Source of the DNA: Rhizopus arrhizus
Lineage: Eukaryota; Mucoromycota; Mucoromycetes; Mucorales; Rhizopodaceae
Assembly: GCA_024220505.1 (NCBI GenBank)
Contig: JAKZZE010000009.1
Span: forward strand, 1,746,001 to 1,810,000
Direction: 5' to 3'
Length of the DNA: 64,000 bases
Part shown: positions 22,899 to 32,919 of the stretch, piece after piece
Layout of the letters: the number at the start of each line of letters is the position of its first letter
Position numbering within the stretch: position 1 is the first letter of the stretch
Position numbers and translations under genes: made by a program
The notes under the pieces: generated by a model
Database searches by the model: none
Told to the model about the DNA's origin: nothing
Seen by the model: the letters and a program-made list of their open reading frames with translations, nothing else

Positions 22899-24581
22899 TC
22901 AACTAGTCCCTATATTTCGTTTTTCAAATTCAAGACGCTTATTTGGACTGTTATAAATCATTGCAATGATAGATACTGGGAAAATAGCACAAACAGTAAA
23001 TAAAAGCCCTCTTGTATAGGTACCATCAGGATTTCTCAGGGCGTCAATCACGACCAAGAAAATAAGACCCAAGACTTGGGAACACATCCATAACATTGAA
23101 CTAGAGATGGATTCACTGATTGGATAGGACGATTCTATACTAAGCTCAAGTGCCACAGGTAACAAAGAGAAAGTAAAGAAGCCCATGAGAATACAGATTG
23201 CTACAAGTGAACCAAAGTTGCCTGTTTTTACTATTAAAAATATGTAAATATATATCAAAAATACTAAGTGAAAGCCTTTTTTTTTACCAACAAAATAAAA
23301 AGCGAGATAAAGCGCACCAACTATGGGTACATAAGTCTTGATAACTATCTTATGACGACCAGTTTTATCGATAAAAATACCCGTAAGAGCTGCACCCACA
23401 AGACCAGCTATGATAAAGGAAGCTCCTAAATACCCTGCATTATCAGTAGAAATATTATAAGGTCTGACGATTTGTGTTAAAAGGGATGTAAAAGTAGATG
23501 CCATTCCACACAGAGCACCAAAAGCAAGGAAAATGATGACAAAGTTGTAATTTGTTACAAGTTCACGAATGGATTGCCCAAATGATATCGCAAATTTGTT
23601 TTTGGATGAAGCGCTATAAGATGGTGGTGTTTTGGGTTTCTTTGGAATAAAGAAAGCTGGAATTGTAACACCTGTTGTGATACATGCTATTATAAGAAAC
23701 TACTGAAAAAGTTAATTGAAAATACGAAAAAAGCCTTTTTTTTTCTTTACTCCAAAGGAAACTTGACTTGAATCAGTAACAATAGAAGGAATAAGAATAT
23801 CAGCAATAGCCATTCCAATAGCATTGGCTTTATACATAGAAAAGAGAGAGAGAAAAGTTTTGAATTTGTATCTTTAAAGGATACAAGTGCAATCTTACCT
23901 ACACCCCCGATCATTGTCGCAGTTCCTCTACTTTTTGCACTAAACCACAAGGCAGCATACTACAAAGGAAGTTTGAGATTTGTATCTTTACTGATCCACT
24001 TATCTTACTGGTGTGCAAACATTAAGAATAAATGGCTGACCGATCGCACAAATTGCCTAAAAAGAAAGATTAAAATAAGTCGTTAGTATTGCTCTTTCAC
24101 ATATTAAATATGCTTTACCTGACCAAACATGGCTAACGCCAGTCTTCCTTTGGAATCATATACAAAATTTGAGAAATATCGAACCCAGGCACCGATTACT
24201 TGTAAAATGCAACCAATGATGATCTGTATCTTTTCATAAGTATAAAGAGGCAAATTAAAGAGGAATATACCGTACACCTAGTTTTATACTCCAACGATCA
24301 TAAATCCAACTTGAAAGTGGGCCAGCAAAGAGATAGATTAACATAAATATGTTGGAAAACCAATTAATGGCTGTCAACCCAGCATTGCCAAAGAATGTAT
24401 TAGAATAGTCTGGCACTGGAGCAACTGCAAGCCAATTTAAAGATGAAGCAATATTTGCCAAGGCTATCATAGTTAGCCCAAAAAATCGAATTTTATATGT
24501 ACGAAATATTATGGATTCTTCTTCCAGATTTTCTTCATATTTACAAACTTCTTGATCTTGTCCTGTGTGCTCCTGCTGCAT
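22899..24581 (-). CDS. MFS transporter, SLC49/FLVCR-like
   Basis: Major-facilitator membrane transporter of about 446 residues with 12 predicted membrane spans. Seven exons: 24276-24581, 24119-24223, 24009-24056, 23899-23959, 23751-23827, 23288-23699, 22899-23230. The first segment ASSLNWLAVAPVPDY, INWFSNIFMLIYLFAGP and WIYDRWSIKLG match the SLC49 pattern. So do QVIGAWVRYFS, GQAICAIGQPFILN, ALWFSAKSRGTATMIG, and a second-half IFIDKTGRHK A-like loop. Animal relatives move heme, choline or ethanolamine; the fungal substrate is unknown. A hydrophilic Gln/Glu-rich N-terminus (about 30 residues) faces the cytosol. The very short exons (48, 61, 77 nt) hide it from simple ORF searches. Confidence 0.88.
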
Positions 24582-25217
24582 AAAATTTTAATAAATAGAC
24601 TTGAAAGAAAAAAAGAAAAAGACCCAAACACTATTTTTACAACAGTGACTATCGGGTCTTGAAAAGATGTGAAAGGGTAAGTAAAAGTTTGTGCAATGAG
24701 AAACTGATTGAACCCTAGAATGCTTTTGTAGGAAGAAATAGGGGGGAAATTGCCTATCATAAATTATTTGATTGGGTCATATGGGATAAAGACGGCATTA
24801 TTTAGCCTTATACTTACCTTTGTTTTGTTCTATTAGAAACTTCTTGGCACAGAGCAAATCAATATTAACACTCTATGGCTTTCTTTCGTCAAAAGTTACA
24901 TTTTTATAGAAAAGGATTATACCAAATTCCATTGCACAATAAAAAAAAAGACTTTTTGTTTAACGTCGGTAGCAAGAAATAAGGTGATCTAGTGAAACCT
25001 GACGTTTTCAAAATAGATTCACTGTGAAAGCCGCAGGAAAACATGTATGAAAAATGCAATTAATACATTAGCTCTCTAAATAGACTTTTTATCTTTCTTT
25101 TTATTTGACTGGTTTTTGTATACGAAAAAATAAGGACAGAGAATCAAATTTTAAACAAACATTTATTTTATATATGTTTTATTAAAAGAGGAAGAGAAGG
25201 ATCAATAATCATCTAGA
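24582..25217. other. Intergenic between MFS and YTH genes
   Basis: About 640 bp, upstream of the MFS gene and downstream of the YTH gene (both minus). The frame 24509-24760 is a shadow extension. Contains poly-A/T runs and no other gene. Confidence 0.5.
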
Positions 25218-25668
25218 TCATTCAGAAAATAGCCTCAAAATCTTTTCACCAACAGATGGGTCAAGAACCGTTAGGTTATCGCACCTGTTGACTTTGACTT
25301 TTTTGACACTTTCTGTACTGATTACTAGATGTTTTGTTTTACCCATAGACAACGAGGACCTGTATTTTAAATATGAGTACAAAAGTAAAAGTTTATAAAA
25401 GCAGCTTACTTATGAATCCATTTCAATTTAAAAATATTCTGCCATTGTCTGCCTTTTTTTGATGTTTGGAAATGCTCTTTATCTTTGGCAAATGGAGTTC
25501 CTTTGAGGCTAACATCATGAATAGACTTGACTGTAGATGTCATTTTTGCATAGCCGCAGAAACAACTTGAGCCCTTTAGTTTAAAGATGAGATAAACTGT
25601 TGAGTTAGACTATGGATAAAATTTAGTATACATAAAATACTATTTTTTTTTTCCTGTTTTAATTGTAT

Positions 25669-25732
<64 letters not shown>

Positions 25733-27391
25733 TAGAAATGAGAGTTCATTAAATCCACCTGTCTTTCCTTCAATGACCAATAACCTGTTGACTTGGAAAA
25801 TTCTATGTCCTCACTATTCCATGATTTGATAACAATGTACTTGGAGTTTGTGCTTGGTTTACAAAGTCGATCATTAGAAGTATTGATTGTTTTTACCATC
25901 TTTTTTATTTCGTTTTCTTTGGGCACCAGCTTATTTTCCTTGGCTGCTTGTTCATTTTTTGTATCGTTCTCTATCGACATTTGGCCATTACTGCTCTTGT
26001 TCATTTCAGAAAACTGGTCTTCTGCAATACTAGAACCTACAACGGTTGTACATGTGTCTTCTTTTGCTGAACATCTTGCAGAGAAATCTGAATAGGACAT
26101 TTCCATAGCATAGTTATAATTGTTGAACTGCTGGCATGGGTAAGCATAATTAAAAATAGGTATTCCTAACTGTAATTTTATGCATTTATACGTGTAGCTA
26201 TGATAAAGATTATACTTTATACAAAATATACTTACATAGTTAGGTAAACAATTTATTCTTTCACCAAGAAAGCCTTTTTTTAAAGAGAGAAGAAAGTAGT
26301 CAAAAAAAAAGTAAGTAGAATGATTAAATTGTATTTTATTTTACTTACTTTGTCCATTGAACTGATAAGTAGCCAATACCATATCATTCATTGTGGCATA
26401 AAAGACGAACGCAACAGATGTATGATGTTTGAATTGAATATACTAAAAGTTATATGAGTAATAAAAGAAAAGCTACAAAAATACAATGATTACTTACCAA
26501 GACGCTTGGGTCAAAAAAATACTCGTATAAATCTCTTACTCTTGCCTTTTGAGCGATTCCTACCACTTTCATGACACAGGGCATACCATAAAATGATTGG
26601 GGCACGACTTGTGTAACATAAGGATCAGTGACGACACGATAGTAAGGGTTGTTCCCATAGAATTGACCAAGGTACAATGATGAGTAGTAAATAGAATACG
26701 GGGCTTCAAAAGGCTTTACATCTAGGTTTGATGCTTCATTATAGCTAGATTCAATAATTTCAGATAAATTTTCATGTGTTTCCAAGGGACCATAGTGCTC
26801 ATCCGCAAGTTCTTTCCAAGCCAACCAGTCTTCATCATCACTGTCTTGATCACCTTTTTCATTAGTTATCTGAACTTGATTAACATAAGAAATGTCACTG
26901 CTTTTAGGATATATAGGATCATGACTGTTATTTGGCTCGCCTTCAATGTGGTTATTGCACATAGATTCGTGCTCTTCAACTTCTGCTGTTTTATAACTGG
27001 TATGAGCAGCAGGCATACTGGAGCTAAGTGAGAAGCAATAGTGAGATTCAAAGAGTTCAAATTCGCTTTCAGAAGGGACAGAACTACTCAAGTAATCTCT
27101 GTAGCGACAATTTTCACATGAAGCAATCACGAGAGCCTCAGTTACTTCTTTCATCCTTCTTTGAATGGAATCAAATGAATGTAGTTCGATAAACGCGTCA
27201 TTTTCTTCAGTACAAGGATTGACATACGTGTGGGAGGTAGTCTGTGAATATTTGGAGCTAGCAGAACCATTGGAGGAGAGATGATTATGCTTGAAGGAGA
27301 ATGGAGAAAGAGAAAGATCATCATGACTGTCATGTACCAAGATTTCTTTCTGTTCATGTTTGTTGCTGGATACTTGAAAGTCTTCATCCAT
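25218..27391 (-). CDS. RRM-like plus YTH-domain RNA-binding protein (m6A reader type)
   Basis: Predicted reader of N6-methyladenosine or related motifs in RNA. Exons: 26498-27391, 26349-26442, 26236-26273, 25732-26169, 25410-25609, 25218-25359 (about 601 residues). N-terminal half is acidic, Ser-rich and disordered. At about 270-335 lies an RRM-like segment (CVMKVVGIAQKARVRDLYEYF, then SVAFVFYAT as RNP1). The YTH domain forms the C-terminus: KYIVIKSWNSEDIEFS, GYWSL (first cage Trp), VYLIFKLKGSSCFCGYAKM, RQWQNIFKLKWIHK, TKHLVISTESVKKVKV and LDPSVGEKILRLF. The frame stays open upstream of the chosen Met to an acceptor at about 27489, so an extra 5' exon is likely. One intron carries 60 consecutive A (sense). 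Related to Pho92/Mmi1-type fungal YTH proteins. Confidence 0.85.
25670..25729. repeat. 60-nt poly-T tract inside a YTH-gene intron
   Basis: Uninterrupted T run on the plus strand (poly-A in the sense of the gene), immediately after the GT donor of the intron 25610-25731. Exact length is unreliable because such homopolymers are error-prone in sequencing. Confidence 0.9.
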
Positions 27392-27489
27392 TTGAAACAC
27401 GCCTTGTTCAGCTTCATTAAGATAGCAGTCGCGCTTTGTGTCTTTACCAGTAAAAACAGGAGAACCTTTTAAATCAGAATAGAGAGAAG

Positions 27490-30400
27490 ACCTATAATAG
27501 TTGAAATAAGAGAAGAAGAAAAAGTTAGATACAATTTAAAAAGACAAAATATTTATGATTACATGTTTTTTTTCAAAAGGAATATTTGTGTTGAAATAAA
27601 AGAAAAAGGAGAAAATTAAAAAAAATTGAAATTTATACCGTGAGGGAAAAAAAAATTGACCACAAATTATTTTTTTTAAAAAAAAAATGTTGAGTAGTTC
27701 ATATTACATCTTGGCTTAATACTTACATAAACCTTAAGAAGGAACTTGACTTTCCTATTGAACAATAGGTTGATCTGTGCTTTTAATAGAAGAGACATTA
27801 AAACTGAGCGTAGTTCAAATTCTTTATAGCTCAATTCACGTAAAAATCAGTTGAATAACATAGCATAAAAACAAATCTTTACAAATATGAGACTTACTAT
27901 TAGAGAATATGATGACTTTCTATAGGAAGTATAAATTAGCTGGAATAGAGAATGATCAATATTTATTACAAATATCTAGTATTTTATATGTTTTTTTATT
28001 CGTCAAAAATGAAAAAGGAGATTTATAATATTACACAAATGTCAAACTATTTAAATATCAGCCCATTTTATCGACTCGTCACATTGACTTTATCAGTCAT
28101 TAAGATAATATATATTGATATGAAAGTGAAATACTCATAATCTATTATACTAACTTATAAGGATATGTGTATATAAATTCTTGATGAAAATCCAAAGTTT
28201 GAATACGTACTTTTTTAACCTTAACTAAAAGGCCCGACTATTTTGTAGACAATGAACAAAAGGACCACTAGTATTAAAATTATAAAGAGCAAGGTATTCA
28301 TATCTTCACTACTTTCAATGCTATTAACAATTAGTAGCTATAATAGCCTAAATAGAGTCTTATACGAAATCGATCAGGAAAAGCTTCCTGTGACAACAGA
28401 CATAAAAATTATTCAACCTGCTCCGGTTTGTCGCACCGCACGGATAATTGCAGGATCTGATTTCTCCTGCATGTTCTTTTAACATGTATTGAAAGCAGTC
28501 TAGAGACTAAACATTTCTGATTTCATACATCATAGCTTTTAGTTGAATTTCCAAAAAAATAATGTATGAAACAACATACAAAGTTTTACGGCATGCTTAT
28601 AAACGAAAATATATAATCATTCGCTGAGTAAGAGCGTATTAGTAAAATGTATCCTTTCAATGCACTTTTTAGAATGAAAAATACATATATTTAACTTACC
28701 CTCATTGATTTTCACAGTGGGTATTATCAATACATACAACACTAACTATATTTGCTCGAGCTTTTGTGATCTTAAAATTGTGTCAATTACTTTCATGTCT
28801 ATGTGGATAGTTTAAAAACAGATTCTAATGAACAATATATCCTAAGCCAAAATTGTCCAAAGCGTCAGTCATATGAGTAATGAAATAATGGAGTAAGAAA
28901 AGGAATTTGATCTTTACAATTTAGAAAGTCCATCAATTTTAGTTTAATATTAAGAAGATCAGACTTCCATTATTAATATCAGTAATGTAGATTTAGACAG
29001 AATATGGAAGCGCAAGAGGACAAAAAAACATATCTATAGTATCACAAAAGCAATCTTCACATAAATACATTGGTCAACGAAATGATCAAAATTATTGAAT
29101 TTACACTTAGTGAAGAATACCTGAGGCTTATACAAAAGGAATTGAAAGAAACAAAAAAAATTGAAATCAAAATTGAATGGAATAAAGCGACAGATTACAA
29201 TCTGTAAATATCAGCAGAATGCTGACAAAGCACACATATATAGCAAAACAACGTGGACTCCCTTCATTTACGAACTATATTTTTGAAAAGGAGCTTAACA
29301 AAAGGAGTAAAATTAATGCTCTACTTTCAAATCGTTTAATCGACTTTTCATTTTATGCAGCCGCTTCTAAAAAGGATAATAGTTATCTTTCACAAAAAGA
29401 AATGAAATTCGTACTCTTGGCATAAGTGTTGATGTAGCAGTCAAACGCATCTATAAAAGGTATTTGGATAGTACTTTTGTTGTAGCTTTCATTTGAACTT
29501 AGATACGATTAAACAGTCAGTATGATAAACCTATACAAGCGAGTAAAAATTAAAATAAACTGGTAACATAAACCTGGTACTACTTTTATAATAACCATTT
29601 CCTTTGTTTAATAAAAATCCTTAAATAATGTCATGAATTTATCATTAACACTTTCTTTTACCAACCAACTCCTACTATATCAAGCATTAAGCCTTTGAGA
29701 GAAAATAAATCCAGCATAATTGCTCTTGGCTTAAACATGAGTAATAGTCGATAAAGATCGAAAATTCGCTATATACCGAAGTAGATAGTCTTCGCCAAGT
29801 ATGTCTGACGAAATGGAATGCAAAGTTATACTTCTGCCTTTACCTTTATATACAAATATAAATGTTTCGTATACTGTAATAAACCCTGCAAAAGAAAGGT
29901 TTCTTCTGTGGAGCAAAATGTGCCTCAAAATTCAATCAGTTACAAGCACAAATGAAAATATAAAAATGTACTTTGTATCTATCAACATATATAAGTCATT
30001 GTTATCAACTCATTTAAAAGTTGCTCCTTTGCTTGTATATCAAATATATCCATAATCAGTTTTGCAGTCATCAAGTATTGCATGATTAAAACTGCTGATA
30101 ACTCAATTTTAAGTGACATAAGTCAATCATTACCTGAGCAAGGTACCTTTAGCATTTGATCTTCCATCTTTGAGCAACTTATTAGCACTAATTATATATT
30201 TCATTAAAGAAGGGTGAAATGAACAATTTAATCAGTACCACCAACTAAAAAAAAGCTTTTATATCTGGAAGTTAAATTACTTATTGGTTTTAGTATCGAC
30301 TTTGGATTTCTCTATGATAACGATAGCAAAGATAGATCTTAATACTGATAAGACAACTATCAGTTCTTCAAATGAAAATAAAGAGATTACGATGAAAGCG

Positions 30401-31279
30401 AGTTTTTGCCAAAAATAATAGAACATAGTCAACCAATATGCTTTATCCTATCTCAATAAAAAACTGTGGTAACTAATTCGAGTCATTGGCCTAAATATGT
30501 TTCTACCAACTGTAAACCTTAACCACGATGATCTGTATGTTGCAATAATTCAGTTTGAAATTATTTTTACCAAAAGTGTTTTTGAACTGAAGGGCTTCAA
30601 ATATACCATGCAGTACCTTTATACCTTAACTATGGACATATGTTTATAGTTATTTAGTAAAGTAGGTTTTTGTTGTCGTTTTTTACATTAAAAAAAATTA
30701 AAAAACATGACTAAAATGCTTTCTAGTTTTACAATGCTATTGATAAATTGAAGCTTTCTTGATTAGCTGGTGTATTGACTTAAGAAAAACCAGTAACATA
30801 TGTTCCTTCCTAAACATGCTACGAAAAAGGCTTATTACACATTATCATATGAAGATAAAACCAAATCAGTGATTTCTAAAGGCCTATTCATTATAGTTTA
30901 TATGAAAAAAAGAAAAGCACATTGAAGAAGAAAAATCTGTAGTTGATGTTATAGGAACGACTAGAAATGTTAAACAGAAAAAAGCGAAAATGACGTTGGT
31001 GGATTAGTCTGATATAAATAATATGCGGATGAGGTTATGCAATACGGAAACCTCAAATGATAGCACATGTAAAGAAAAAATAGCATCTACTTCATTCTTT
31101 TATTACTATATATTACAACATACTGAACAGCTATTAGTTTCATTATTTTATAGATAAAAAGACATGCTCTTTCATTATACTCGAATCTATCCAAGCCATA
31201 ATATGCCAAAATAAATTTACTGTAAATATAGGCATGATTCGGCATTGAGAGTGAATAGACTTTTTTTGGTATCAAAACG

Positions 31280-31282
<3 letters not shown>
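27490..31282. other. Gene-poor AT-rich region with decayed frames
   Basis: About 3.8 kb without a supportable gene. Short frames occur at 27952-28140, 28252-28482, 29219-29425 and 29801-30055. The stretch 29081-29480 has coding-like composition broken by stops: SYLSQKEMKF, then in another frame GISVDVAVKRIYKRY. This is loosely like the helix-turn-helix end of the transposase relic at 63 kb, but too weak to call. Probably accumulated transposon or gene debris. Confidence 0.4.
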
Positions 31283-31348
<66 letters not shown>

Positions 31349-31357
31349 GGGGGGGGG
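31283..31357. repeat. Compound homopolymer T53-A13-G9
   Basis: Plus strand shows about 53 T, directly followed by about 13 A and about 9 G, then TGGACTC. An abrupt three-homopolymer junction of this kind is unlike ordinary microsatellites. It may be a retroelement tail/target junction or an assembly artefact. Confidence 0.85.
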
Positions 31358-32267
31358 TGGACTCATATTATGACCACGATTATTGTAAGAACATACAATA
31401 TCTGTAATCATGTTTATTTCTTCTGTCTTGTTAGATTGCTAAGAAACCTACCACTTTTCCTTACTTTAGTAAATAAATATAGCTGTTATAGCAAGTCTTT
31501 TCCATACAGACTAGGGCAAATCATTGATTTACAGTAATATGACTAAACTAAGAGTGTCCCGCTTTTAGCCATAGTAGGATTTACATTGAAAAGCATGCAC
31601 GAAAAGATGAGCAAAAATTAGAAAGAATAAAATGATTTTATGATAAAATTATTCACTCTAGTCGAATATGATTTCTAAAAAGACTTTATTGATCATAACG
31701 AATGACTTATAAAAGAAAAAATCCTTGATATTTTGAAAACCATTCAATATGAAAAATAAAAGCATGCATGTTCTACCTATGATGATTCACATGATTTACT
31801 AATGTAAATTGAGTACTACAGAGTCCTTGAATTCTAAGAAGTTCTCTCATGAATATCAAATACAACAACAACAAAGCAAAGATCTTTATGCAGTGTAACC
31901 AAGTACGTGTCCTTGAATTTCCAGCTACTTGTTAATTATGAAAGAATACATTTCAGGACGGTTGGAGTAATTCCTTTCAGACTCCATGTTTTAATATATA
32001 CATATGTAAGTCATTAATGATAGTGGCTCCTTTTTGGGGCTGCTGCTTAAAAAACAAAAATAAAATAATAATAAAAAAAGACTCCCTTATATTTCCCCCA
32101 AGGGGGATTATGAGGAGTTGAATTGCTTGTTGAACAAGAAAAATGATCTTCTTTTTCTTTTGCATGAAGAAATCAAGGAAAAATTTGCCAAAAATACGGA
32201 ATTTAAGGGAATCCACCATTTACACAAAGATATTAAACTCAATAGAATTCTAGACAACTTTCCAAAG
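31358..32267. other. Gene-poor spacer upstream of secreted repeat protein
   Basis: AT-rich, no gene recognised. The minus frame 31977-32219 is low-complexity (poly-Lys/Phe) and not supported. Confidence 0.45.
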
Positions 32268-32277
32268 TATATATAAG
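32268..32277 (+). promoter_or_regulatory. TATA box of secreted repeat-protein gene
   Basis: TATATATAAG ends 55 bp upstream of the ATG at 32333, on the same strand. Seen directly; function inferred from position. Confidence 0.55.
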
Positions 32278-32332
32278 AGTACCTTGTTTTTCATCCTACT
32301 TACAAATTATATCCTTTATTTTTTTAAAAAAA

Positions 32333-32919
32333 ATGCAAGTTAAATTCATCGGTCTCGGTTTTGTCATTGCCTTGGTTGCTTCCGTTGCGGCGAATACATC
32401 TGGCTCTCGTGCTGCTCGTGCTATTTCTAAAGACAATTTTTCGTACGTAGCAAATATATATATCTTAGTATTTATAGTAATGGCTTTTTTAATAGTATTA
32501 CACGTCGAGATGTCGCCTTGTCTTCTAAAAGGTTTGCAACTGCTGTTCGTCGTCGCAATAACAAGCATGAAGTCAGAAGTGCTGAACCCAATGAAGAAGA
32601 ACCCAATGAAGAAGAACCCAATGAAGATGAACCTAATGAAGATGAACCCAATGAAGATGAACCTAATGAAGATGAACCTAATGAAGAAGAGCCCAATGAA
32701 GAAGAGCCCAATGAAGAAGAGCCCAATGAAGACGAACCCAATGAAGACGAACCCAATGAAACTGAAGTTGGAGAAAAGAAACAAAAGAGAGGTGCATTGA
32801 AGCGACGTGCACCTGGGGGCCCGAATGAAGAGGAAGATAAAGGTGAAAAGGATGATAAGCATGGTGATGACGATGATGATGATGATGAAGGAGAACATCA
32901 TCATAAAACAGAGGCTTAG
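32333..32919 (+). CDS. Secreted protein with 12 EPNEE/EPNED repeats and dibasic sites
   Basis: Predicted secretory protein of 177 residues, two exons (32333-32442, 32496-32919). A signal peptide is clear: basic MQVKF, hydrophobic core to about residue 20 (VIALVASVAA). After the spliced junction the mature part has dibasic sites typical of Kex2 processing (ITRR, LSSKR, AVRRR, KKQKR, LKRR). Between them lie twelve tandem five-residue units EPNE(E/D). The tail is Asp/Glu-rich, then HHH. Base variants between codons (AAC/AAT-free, CCC/CCT, GAA/GAG/GAT/GAC) show that the repeats have diverged only silently or E to D. This fits a repeat-containing secreted or cell-wall peptide precursor. No homologous family recognised. 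Confidence 0.78.
32584..32763 (+). repeat. 12 x 15-bp in-frame tandem repeat (EPNEE/EPNED)
   Basis: Unit GAACCCAATGAAGAA with synonymous changes and Glu/Asp switches; the last unit ends ACT (Thr). It is in frame, so copy-number change alters protein length by five residues per unit. The same periodicity keeps the antisense strand open, producing a false Gly/Ser/Leu frame. Confidence 0.95.

Noticed and set aside
27489..27564. Start codon of the YTH gene split by an intron (AT|G)
   Set aside because: The AT before a GTAATC donor at 27562 and the G after the acceptor looked attractive, but the resulting frame hits a stop within a few codons and does not match the open frame of exon 26498-27391.
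32472..32756. Minus-strand Gly-Ser-Ser-Leu repeat protein opposite the EPNEE repeats
   Set aside because: Produced by the 15-bp periodicity of the real gene on the plus strand; the plus frame has the signal peptide and a sound splice junction.
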